From NCBI GenBank assembly GCA_937901285.1, contig CALCHI010000474.1, positions 1 to 28,723 of the forward strand: a stretch of DNA of 28,723 nucleotides, read 5' to 3'. Position 1 is the first letter of the stretch, and each line of letters starts with the position of its first letter. This stretch comes from UBA8437 sp003445035. GTDB lineage: Bacteria; Planctomycetota; Planctomycetia; Planctomycetales; Planctomycetaceae. Below, piece by piece: positions 22,860 to 28,723 of this stretch. The notes beneath the pieces are model-generated. The model did no database searches. It worked only from the letters and a program-made list of their open reading frames with translations, and was not told where the DNA came from. The position numbers and the translations under genes are program-made.

Positions 22860-23018
22860 TTGGCCCGGGATGTGCCGGAGATCACGGCGGTGGGATCGGT
22901 CGCGCTGATGTTGATGGTGGTCCTGGTGCTGGAAAATCCTCGTCGGGGAATCCTGCTGGGGTTCTTCTACATCCTGCTGCTGCTGTATGTCCTGTTTGCC
23001 GCCGCTGACCGGCTCTGA
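22860..23018 (+). CDS. short two-helix membrane protein, unknown (52 aa)
   Basis: An open frame ending TGA 23016-23018 encodes a protein with two hydrophobic stretches: ITAVGSVALMLMVVLVL, and after ENPRRG a second, ILLGFFYILLLLYVLFAAA. Codons are GC3-rich like neighbouring genes (CTG, GTC, ATC, TTC), which supports real coding. Start is uncertain: TTG at 22860 or GTG at 22872, neither with a good ribosome-binding site, and translation may be coupled to miaB, which stops 23 bp before. A basic ENPRR loop between helices would sit in the cytoplasm by the positive-inside rule. Function unknown. Confidence 0.5.
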   Translation: MARDVPEITAVGSVALMLMVVLVLENPRRGILLGFFYILLLLYVLFAAADRL

Positions 23019-23041
23019 CCACGCCGGCCGGAGTCGCTGGT

Positions 23042-23057
23042 CGAATCGAACGATTCG
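23042..23057. repeat. 16-bp palindrome CGAATCG-AA-CGATTCG
   Basis: Perfect 7-bp arms with a 2-base centre, in the 153-bp gap between the small membrane protein and the glycoside-hydrolase-like gene. This tight spacing fits a dimeric repressor operator better than an RNA hairpin. Confidence 0.4.
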
Positions 23058-23108
23058 TCCGGGCCGGGTTGATCCGTCCGTGTCAGACCGTTCTGGTGTA
23101 CCGGTTCG

Positions 23109-23138
23109 GGAGGACGATCGTGTCCATGGTTGTCCTCC
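23109..23138 (+). promoter_or_regulatory. stem-loop upstream of the glycoside-hydrolase-like gene
   Basis: GGAGGAC (23109-23115) pairs with GTCCTCC (23132-23138), and the stem extends inward with G-U pairs to 11 bp, leaving an 8-nt loop. It lies 33 bp before the next start codon. There is no T-tract, so it is more likely a leader structure than a terminator. Confidence 0.35.
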
Positions 23139-23171
23139 GGTCGTCGTGAATGACCCAGGGAGATGTTGTTG

Positions 23172-24533
23172 ATGTCCAGAACGCTGACGTGCAGGACGTT
23201 GTTCGGTCCGGCGGTGTTGTCGATCGTGATGATGGCGATTCCTCCGACCGTGGCGGCCCAGAAGGAAAGTGGCAAAAGCTCACCCACCAGGGTCACCATC
23301 GACAAGGATGGTTTCGTGAGGGTCAACGGCAGGCGGCGGTACCTCTATGGTGCCTTCCGCGATCCGTCGGATTCGATCACCGAGTTCACCGGGCTGAAGC
23401 AGGCCCGTTTCGATCTGACCCACGAGTACCTGTTCGAGGTTCAGATCAACGGGGATGCGGACAAGTGGATCCGTCGGGCCCGGACTTACCTGCGGGGGGC
23501 GGCTGAGCAGGGAATCGGCGTGGCGCTGGGATTGCCACGGGATGTGGTGGAGGACCTGGGGGATGTGCCGATGGCCCGCAAGCTGGTCGAAGCGGTCAAG
23601 AACGAACCGGCGCTGTGGCTCTGGTATCTCTCGGACGAACCCGGCCGCCGTCGAGAACCCAAGAAGGTCGCGGCCAATCTCAACAAGGTCTACCGGATGA
23701 TCAAGAAGGTCGATCCCAACCACCCGGTGGTGATCTGCGGCACCCGGGCCGAATTCTTTTCCGTCAACAACGCCGACAACGCCGACATCCTCTGGCCCAA
23801 CACCTACCCCGTTCCCGACGGTCCCTGGGCGTGGACGATGAGCGAAACGAAGGGGTATTCGCAGCGGTGGCCGACGAAGTCGGTCTGGAGTGTCTCGCAG
23901 GCCTTCGACTGGCGGATTGGTGACCGTCGCAACGTGATCACCGACAAGACGCACCGGCCCAACGCCAAGGAGATCCGGGCCCAGGTCCACGCCAACATCG
24001 CCGCGGGGGCACGATCGAGCGTGTTCTACTGGTCGCCGAAGCGGGTCGAGTTGTCTCACTACGACATCCGCAAACTGCCCAGTATCTGGGGAGCGGTGTG
24101 TGACCTGGGCGATGAACTCAAGGTGCTCGAGCCGGTGTTGCTGTCTCCCGCGCCGAGCAAAACCCAGGCGGCAACGGTTCGCTTCGAGCGGACAGTCAAG
24201 GAGGCCGGCCGCACCCGGGACGACGTCTACCACTGGCAGAGGTGGCACAACGGCAACCTCTACGTCGGTGTCGTCAATGCCGGACACGAACGGCGGATGA
24301 AAGTGACCGTTGAACTGCCCACACCGTTTCAACTGGTACGGCAGTATCCCAGTGGGCTGTCGGTGATCACGCCGGACAAGATGGGCCGGTTGACGATCGA
24401 CTCGTTTCAGCACGATCGGATCCCGGTACAGTTCACCTCCGCTGAACTCAATTCGACCAGGAAACTCGAGTTCTTCATGTACGAGTGCGACGTGGTGGTG
24501 TGGCGGTTCGTTTACGATCAACCCCGGCCGTGA
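23172..24533 (+). CDS. secreted glycoside-hydrolase-like TIM-barrel protein
   Basis: I choose the ATG at 23172, because GGGAG abuts the first ATG (23163) and is 9 nt from this one. The 453-aa product has a signal peptide (about 1-29, ending TVAAQ). Residues about 42-60 (VTIDKDGFVRVNGRRRYLYGAF) look like the edge strand that opens many beta-galactosidase/cellulase-like barrels. WYLSDEP (Glu156) is the likely acid/base strand, and ILWPNTYP and SVFYWSP lie on later strands. After about residue 320 a beta-rich C-terminal domain follows. Family membership (GH2/GH5-like clan) and substrate are inferences; I see only one of the two expected catalytic acids with confidence. It starts a run of carbohydrate-type genes. 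The antisense frame 23280-24818 is a shadow. Confidence 0.85.
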   Translation: MSRTLTCRTLFGPAVLSIVMMAIPPTVAAQKESGKSSPTRVTIDKDGFVRVNGRRRYLYGAFRDPSDSITEFTGLKQARFDLTHEYLFEVQINGDADKWIRRARTYLRGAAEQGIGVALGLPRDVVEDLGDVPMARKLVEAVKNEPALWLWYLSDEPGRRREPKKVAANLNKVYRMIKKVDPNHPVVICGTRAEFFSVNNADNADILWPNTYPVPDGPWAWTMSETKGYSQRWPTKSVWSVSQAFDWRIGDRRNVITDKTHRPNAKEIRAQVHANIAAGARSSVFYWSPKRVELSHYDIRKLPSIWGAVCDLGDELKVLEPVLLSPAPSKTQAATVRFERTVKEAGRTRDDVYHWQRWHNGNLYVGVVNAGHERRMKVTVELPTPFQLVRQYPSGLSVITPDKMGRLTIDSFQHDRIPVQFTSAELNSTRKLEFFMYECDVVVWRFVYDQPRP

Positions 24534-24606
24534 ACTCGATGGTCCCCGGCCTGCCACAAACCGGAAACCGGGCTGATGGAACTCGCCAAGTGCGGAGAAC
24601 TCACAG

Positions 24607-25443
24607 ATGAAGTACGCGCTGTTCACTGACAACCTGGCCGACATGAAGATCGAGCAGGTGTGTCGGGAGGTCCGGAAGCGGGGCTTCGACGGTCTTGACC
24701 TGACGCTGCGGCCCGGAGGCCACGTGTTGCCCAAGAACGCCGAGATGGGCCTGGCACACGCGCACCAGGTGGCGATGCGGGAGAAGGTCGAGATCCTGAT
24801 GGCCTCGACGGGCATCAACGGAACCGACAGCCCGTTCGCCAGGGACGTGATCGCCTCGTGTGCCCATTACGGCGTCCGGCAGATCAAGCTGGGGTACTGG
24901 AGGTACCAGCCGTTCGGTTCGCTGCTCAAGCAGATCGACGCCGCCCGACGGAAACTCGAGGGGCTCATCAAGCTGACTTCCAGGTTCGGCATCCAGCCCT
25001 GTGTCCATGTTCACTCGGGCCAGATCCTGGCCAACGGCGGCTCGATCCTGTACCTGATCCTCAAGGACTTCGATCCCCGGACCGTGGGAGCCTACGTCGA
25101 TCCGATGCACATGACCGTCGAGGGCGGGCTGTCCGGGTGGGAGATGGGCCTGGACCTCGTTGCCCCGTGGGTCTCGCTGGCGGGGATCAAGAATTTCCAG
25201 TGGAAATCCAACGGCCGCGATGAGCACGGCCAGGCCAGGTTCCGCACGGTGTACGTTCCGCTGGCCGACGGCCAGGCGCCGTTGCCGAAATTCGTGGCTC
25301 GGCTGAAGGAACTGAAGTACGACGGGACGGTGTCGCTGCACAGCGAGTACAAGGGCGGGTCGAGCTTCCGCAGCCTGACCAGTGTTGAGTTGCTCGACCA
25401 GTCGGCCGTCGACCTGAAGTACTTCAGGCGGATCGTCAAGTGA
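24607..25443 (+). CDS. sugar phosphate isomerase/epimerase-like TIM barrel (xylose-isomerase-like / AP-endonuclease-2 fold)
   Basis: The 278-aa protein is the usual size. Starting MKYALFTDNLADMKIEQVC it matches the cytoplasmic family that isomerises or epimerises sugars and inositols with a divalent metal. Likely metal and substrate residues are His134/His136 (CVHVHSG), Asp165 and His168 (VDPMHM) and Glu247 (SLHSEY). GGAG lies 9 nt upstream of the ATG. It follows the secreted glycoside-hydrolase-like gene by 73 bp on the same strand, so the two could act in one uptake and degradation route. The specific sugar cannot be read from sequence. It converges on the epimerase gene with a 30-bp gap. 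Confidence 0.88.
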   Translation: MKYALFTDNLADMKIEQVCREVRKRGFDGLDLTLRPGGHVLPKNAEMGLAHAHQVAMREKVEILMASTGINGTDSPFARDVIASCAHYGVRQIKLGYWRYQPFGSLLKQIDAARRKLEGLIKLTSRFGIQPCVHVHSGQILANGGSILYLILKDFDPRTVGAYVDPMHMTVEGGLSGWEMGLDLVAPWVSLAGIKNFQWKSNGRDEHGQARFRTVYVPLADGQAPLPKFVARLKELKYDGTVSLHSEYKGGSSFRSLTSVELLDQSAVDLKYFRRIVK

Positions 25444-25473
25444 TTGGACCGGGTCGCGGTCGCACGACCTCGG

Positions 25474-26382
25474 CTAAGACAGCACGTCGGCAAGCGCCTC
25501 GTCCAATTCGGGATGAGTCCACCTGAAACCGGTTTGCTCGAGCACGCTCGCCCGGATCCGTGCACCACCCAGCAGCAGTTCGTCGGCCATCTGGCCCAGC
25601 ATCAACCGGGCGACGAATGCGGGCATCGGGAAGAGTGTCGGGCGGCGCAGGACTTTTCCGAGCGACTTGGTGAATTCGAGGTTGGTCGCCGGGGCCGGGG
25701 CGACCGCGTTGACCGGCCCGGAAATCGTCTCGGTGTCGATCACGTGGCGGATCGAGGCGACCAGGTCGTCCAGCGTGATCCAGCTCCAGTACTGGTCTCC
25801 GGAACCCACGCGACCTCCCAGTCCCAGCTTGAAGGGCAGGAGCATCTTGGTCAGCGCGCCGCCGTTGGCCGAAAGCACCACACCGATACGGTGGTTGACC
25901 ACCCGGATTCCCGCCTCGCGGGCGGTCGTCGTCGCCGCTTCCCAGTCACGACAGAGATCGCTCAGGAACATCTCGCCCGGCTCGTCGGTTTCGTCGACCC
26001 ACTCGGCACCGCGATCTCCGTACCAGCCGATGGCCGAGGCACTGACCAGCACGCCGGGAGGTTCGGGCAATCCGGCCACGGCCTCGGCGACGCCCCGCGT
26101 GCCGATGACCCGGCTGTCACGGAGCCGGGCTTTCTGGGCGGCGGTCCACCTGCGGTTGGCGATGCCCTCGCCGGCCAGGTGCACCACCGCGTCGAGCCGC
26201 CCATGCTTCGCCAGCGCCTGGGTGTCGACGGTTCCCTCGACCGCCGACCAGGTGATCGCATCGGCGTTCGACGCCGGGGAACTGTCGCGGACCAGCCGCA
26301 GCACCTGGTGGCCGTCGGAGGACAGCGACTTGGAGAGGGCTGTACCGACCAGCCCGGAGGCACCGCTGAGAAGAACTTTCAT
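25474..26382 (-). CDS. NAD-dependent epimerase of the TIGR01777 (YfcH/SDR39U1) family
   Basis: The 302-aa protein opens with the extended-SDR Rossmann motif LSGASGLVGTAL (Gly7, Gly10, Gly13). It contains HLAGEGIANRRWT, SASAIGWYGDRG and DLCRDWE, all typical of TIGR01777 proteins. Residues about 248-295 form the C-terminal DUF1731 domain (PMPAFVARLMLGQMADELLLGGARIRA, quoted here in outline only as FPMP to GARI). Family members have no agreed substrate; a nucleotide-sugar or quinone role has been suggested in general. It is on the opposite strand to its neighbours, divergent from the propeller gene by 230 bp. Confidence 0.93.
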   Translation of the reverse strand: MKVLLSGASGLVGTALSKSLSSDGHQVLRLVRDSSPASNADAITWSAVEGTVDTQALAKHGRLDAVVHLAGEGIANRRWTAAQKARLRDSRVIGTRGVAEAVAGLPEPPGVLVSASAIGWYGDRGAEWVDETDEPGEMFLSDLCRDWEAATTTAREAGIRVVNHRIGVVLSANGGALTKMLLPFKLGLGGRVGSGDQYWSWITLDDLVASIRHVIDTETISGPVNAVAPAPATNLEFTKSLGKVLRRPTLFPMPAFVARLMLGQMADELLLGGARIRASVLEQTGFRWTHPELDEALADVLS

Positions 26383-26612
26383 GGACGAGGACTCGGGTTG
26401 TCAGAAGGAGGGATCCTGCAAGACACGACAGACGTGAAAAATCGGCCTGTCGCGCCTCCTACGGACTATCCGCAGAAATGCTGACGGAACAACCGGGCAA
26501 GAGAAAAAAAGGAGTCAAAGGAGCGAAGAACTCCGCTCGGGTGAATTCGGAGGTTGGGGCTGATAGCCTGATACGCCCGACCAATCCGATTGACCCACGT
26601 GGAGCCGGACTC
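26383..26612. other. 230-bp divergent intergenic region
   Basis: Lies between the epimerase (-) and FG-GAP (+) starts. The plus-strand frame is open from 26478, but its first 45 codons are Lys/Arg-rich, lack a signal peptide and precede a better start at 26613. An A-rich stretch with AAGGAG-like words (26501-26525) has no start codon at proper spacing. No confident promoter seen. Confidence 0.35.
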
Positions 26613-27758
26613 ATGCACCGCCCTGCCCGATCGCTGTTGCCGTTGTTGTTGCTGGGAGTTCTGGTCGCATCGACCGATGCGGCCGAGTGGAAGAAGCACG
26701 TCGTGCACAGCGGCGCGCATACCGTCAACGCCGTCGCCGCGGATTTTACCGGCGACAAGAAGATTGACATCATTGCCAACAGCGACGGAAAGACCAGGCT
26801 GTTTGTCGGACCGGACTGGGACGAGACGGTCATCGAGACGAACCCGGCTCACGGGTGCATCCACTCGGAATTCATGGATGTCGACCGGGACGGGGATCTC
26901 GACTGGATCGGAGCCCGCTACTCGCCGGGATTGGTTTACTGGCTCGAGCAGCCCAAGAAACCGCTGGAGCAGGAGTGGAAATTTCACCTGGTGGACGACC
27001 AGGTCAACGGCATCCACGGTCTGCTCAAGGGCGACATCGACGGTGACGGTCGTCCCGACCTGTTGGCCAACAGTGCTCAGCCGGTCGGCCGTTTTCCCAA
27101 CTCGCTGGCGTGGCTGAAGGTGCCTCGACGTCCGCGGAAGGCCGATCGCTGGCATCGCCACATCTTCGCGGTCGGAGATGCTCCCGGGCTCTCACATTAC
27201 CTGGGCTACGGCGACGTCAACGGTGACGGTCGTCCGGATGCGGCCAGTGCGGCCAAGGGGGGGCCGTCGGACAAGACGAAGATGGGCAACTGGTTCGCCT
27301 GGTGGGAGGCTCCCAAGGATCCGACCAGGCCGTGGACCAAGCACCTGCTGGCCGACAACCAGCCCGGGGCCACCAATATCCAGCCTGCCGACGTCAACGG
27401 AGACGGCAAAACCGATTTCATCGCCACCCGTGGTCACGGTGTGGGCGTGCTGTGGTTCGAAGCCCCGTCGTTCCGAATCCGCGAGATCCACAAGACGCTC
27501 AAGGAACCGCACTGCCTGGTCGTGACCGACATGGACGGTGACGGTGACATCGATGCGGCCACCTGTGGCTACGGAAGCAAGGAAGCCTGGTGGTTCGAGA
27601 ACGACGGGAAGGGACATTTCAAGAACCACCTGATCGGCAGCAACCAGGAATCCTACGACATTCGCGCGGTGGACATCGATGGGGACGGCGACCTGGACAT
27701 CCTGATTGCCGGACGCGGCAGCAAGAACGTGGTGTGGTACGAGAGTCCGCTGAAGTGA
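26613..27758 (+). CDS. secreted FG-GAP/VCBS-type beta-propeller protein with seven DxDxDG repeats
   Basis: Starting at ATG 26613 (GGAG 8 nt upstream), the 381-aa product has a signal peptide (RSLLPLLLLGVLVASTDAA). Calcium-type repeat motifs begin at residues 44 (degenerate, DFTGDKKID), 89, 141, 201, 260, 306 and 354, with spacing of about 45-60 residues. This fits a seven-bladed propeller as in integrin-alpha-like FG-GAP proteins. Many repeats are followed by VWYE or LVYW-type aromatic strands. Such proteins bind ligands or surfaces outside the cell; no catalytic site is visible. The next gene overlaps by 4 bp, so the two are almost certainly cotranscribed. Confidence 0.92.
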   Translation: MHRPARSLLPLLLLGVLVASTDAAEWKKHVVHSGAHTVNAVAADFTGDKKIDIIANSDGKTRLFVGPDWDETVIETNPAHGCIHSEFMDVDRDGDLDWIGARYSPGLVYWLEQPKKPLEQEWKFHLVDDQVNGIHGLLKGDIDGDGRPDLLANSAQPVGRFPNSLAWLKVPRRPRKADRWHRHIFAVGDAPGLSHYLGYGDVNGDGRPDAASAAKGGPSDKTKMGNWFAWWEAPKDPTRPWTKHLLADNQPGATNIQPADVNGDGKTDFIATRGHGVGVLWFEAPSFRIREIHKTLKEPHCLVVTDMDGDGDIDAATCGYGSKEAWWFENDGKGHFKNHLIGSNQESYDIRAVDIDGDGDLDILIAGRGSKNVVWYESPLK

Positions 27759-28723
27759 GCCGGTATGTCGGAATCACCGTGCTGGGGGATTTCATCCTCA
27801 GCGAAGGGATCGAGCCGGTCCTGGACAACGTGACCGCCGCCGGCGCGACGGCCGTGGCACTCAACCCGACGGTCACCGCCGAGGCGGCCGAAGGCGAGGG
27901 GAGTTTTCAGCCGCCCGATGACGCCGGCAGCAGTCCACGGTTGTTTGATCGGCCACTGTTTGGCAAGAGATCGTTGTGGGTCCAGAGTGAAATCAGCTAC
28001 AGGCCCGAGCCGGGACTGTACGCCGAATCCGCCTATCCGCCACGGACGCCCGGCGGGTTGACCGAGACGCACGGGTCACTGATCGGCGAATTCATTTCCG
28101 CCGCAAGGCGGCGGGGCCTGGACGTGTTCCTGCAGTTGCCGGCCGCCCGACCATCGGGACTGCGGGACGAGGATCGGCCCAGGACGCCCGACGGTGAGAT
28201 CCCCGAGGGGCGGATGGCCGACACCGCCAGCCTGGCCAGCCCCGCGGTCAGGGATTGGAACCGCTGCTACACCGCGGACGTGCTGCGGGAGTACCCGGAG
28301 GTGAGCGGGTTCCGGATCGACTGGCCCGAGTACCCCTGCTACACGTGGGGCGAGGTCTTCCAGGACTTTGGCACGCATGTCGAGAACTGGGCGGCCGATC
28401 ACGGTTTCGACTTCAGCCGGATCCGGTCCGACGTGGCGGATCTCAAGGAGTGGCTCGAGACGTCGTTGACCGACGGGGACCTGGCCGAACTGGCCGACCG
28501 GGATCGGGGCCGCTTCCGCCTGGGCCGCGAGGCCCTGGCGCGGCCGGGGGTCGTCGAGTGGCTGAGATTGAAGGCGGCGCTGTCGGTCGACCTGGTCAGG
28601 GATTGGCGGAAAGCGATCGACGCCGTCGACCCGTCCCTCCAGTTGATGTCACACGCCTTCATGCCGCCGTGGACGCTGGTGACCGGGTTGGATTTTGCCG
28701 GTGTCGCCGAGCACTCCGATGCG
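27755..28723 (+). CDS. cytoplasmic TIM-barrel-like protein, possible glycoside hydrolase (C-terminus beyond window)
   Basis: GTG at 27755 overlaps the FG-GAP stop (GTGA, 4 bp), and the frame is open for 323 codons to the window edge. There is no signal peptide (MSRYVGITVLGDFILSEG). Segments RGLDVFLQLPAA and VSGFRIDWPEYPCYTWGE look like successive TIM-barrel strands; the acidic pair Asp/Glu in RIDWPEYP is where retaining glycosidases place a catalytic or binding acid. Residues 40-60 and 135-160 are Glu/Asp/Pro-rich loops. Family assignment is uncertain; a hypothetical glycosyl-hydrolase-like or sugar-related enzyme is my best reading. Shorter minus-strand frames across the region are shadows. 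Confidence 0.75.
   Translation, partial: MSRYVGITVLGDFILSEGIEPVLDNVTAAGATAVALNPTVTAEAAEGEGSFQPPDDAGSSPRLFDRPLFGKRSLWVQSEISYRPEPGLYAESAYPPRTPGGLTETHGSLIGEFISAARRRGLDVFLQLPAARPSGLRDEDRPRTPDGEIPEGRMADTASLASPAVRDWNRCYTADVLREYPEVSGFRIDWPEYPCYTWGEVFQDFGTHVENWAADHGFDFSRIRSDVADLKEWLETSLTDGDLAELADRDRGRFRLGREALARPGVVEWLRLKAALSVDLVRDWRKAIDAVDPSLQLMSHAFMPPWTLVTGLDFAGVAEHSDA

Noticed and set aside
23280..24818. 512-aa minus-strand frame
   Set aside because: Antisense to the glycoside-hydrolase-like gene and crosses into the isomerase gene; no motif.
25447..25461. GACCG-GGTCG-CGGTC hairpin between convergent genes
   Set aside because: Only 5 bp and no T-tract on either side; chance is likely in GC-rich DNA, so not called a terminator.

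Overview
This GC-rich, gene-dense window most likely comes from a planctomycete chromosome. That is an inference from gene content: many secreted or lipid-anchored proteins of lineage-specific type, EF-hand and FG-GAP (DxDxDG) calcium-motif proteins, a divergent GspE/PilB-like protein, a long-insert SSS transporter paired with an enolase-superfamily enzyme, TIM-barrel sugar isomerases, and EF-P with an EpmB-type aminomutase. I see no rRNA, tRNA, transposase, CRISPR array or phage gene. The window reads as ordinary chromosome rather than a mobile island. Strong GC3 codon bias creates many long antisense open frames, and these were set aside.

Positions 1-13330 lie almost entirely on the minus strand. 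Reading in the direction of transcription (high to low coordinates), they hold: a lipoprotein with a C-terminal haem motif, translationally coupled to a trypsin-like protease; a large secreted protein of unknown function; an EF-hand protein with five EF-hand pairs; a SAM methyltransferase; a membrane protein fused to a DCC (thiol-disulfide) domain; a beta-hydroxyacid dehydrogenase with dapA; a GspE/PilB-like protein whose nucleotide-binding motifs are all changed; a small lipoprotein; and a secreted alpha/beta-hydrolase esterase cut by the window edge. One plus-strand gene (13626-14342) encodes a secreted Pro- and Cys-rich protein. Positions 14352-17933 (minus) are an SSS symporter followed closely by an enolase-superfamily enzyme, probably a solute-uptake and catabolism pair.

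Positions 18100-22836 are housekeeping. murD (+) converges on epmB (-). epmB is divergent from efp (+), and efp is followed 23 bp later by miaB. EF-P carries Lys at position 34, the residue that EpmA/EpmB beta-lysylate in Escherichia coli, so epmB and its protein target sit back to back. epmA is not in the window. A short two-helix membrane protein (22860-23018) probably follows miaB.

Positions 23172-28723 form a carbohydrate-flavoured accessory segment: a secreted glycoside-hydrolase-like TIM barrel, a xylose-isomerase-like TIM barrel, a TIGR01777-type NAD-dependent epimerase (opposite strand), a secreted seven-repeat FG-GAP propeller, and a cytoplasmic TIM-barrel-like protein that overlaps the propeller gene by 4 bp and runs off the window.

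The observations I would look at first are the GspE-like protein that has lost its Walker A lysine, Walker B glutamate and His-box histidine; the paired small lipoprotein beside it; the enolase-superfamily protein lacking a recognisable third acidic metal ligand; the protease-haem lipoprotein pair; and twin GGCAA-N6-TTGCC sites in front of the large secreted protein gene.
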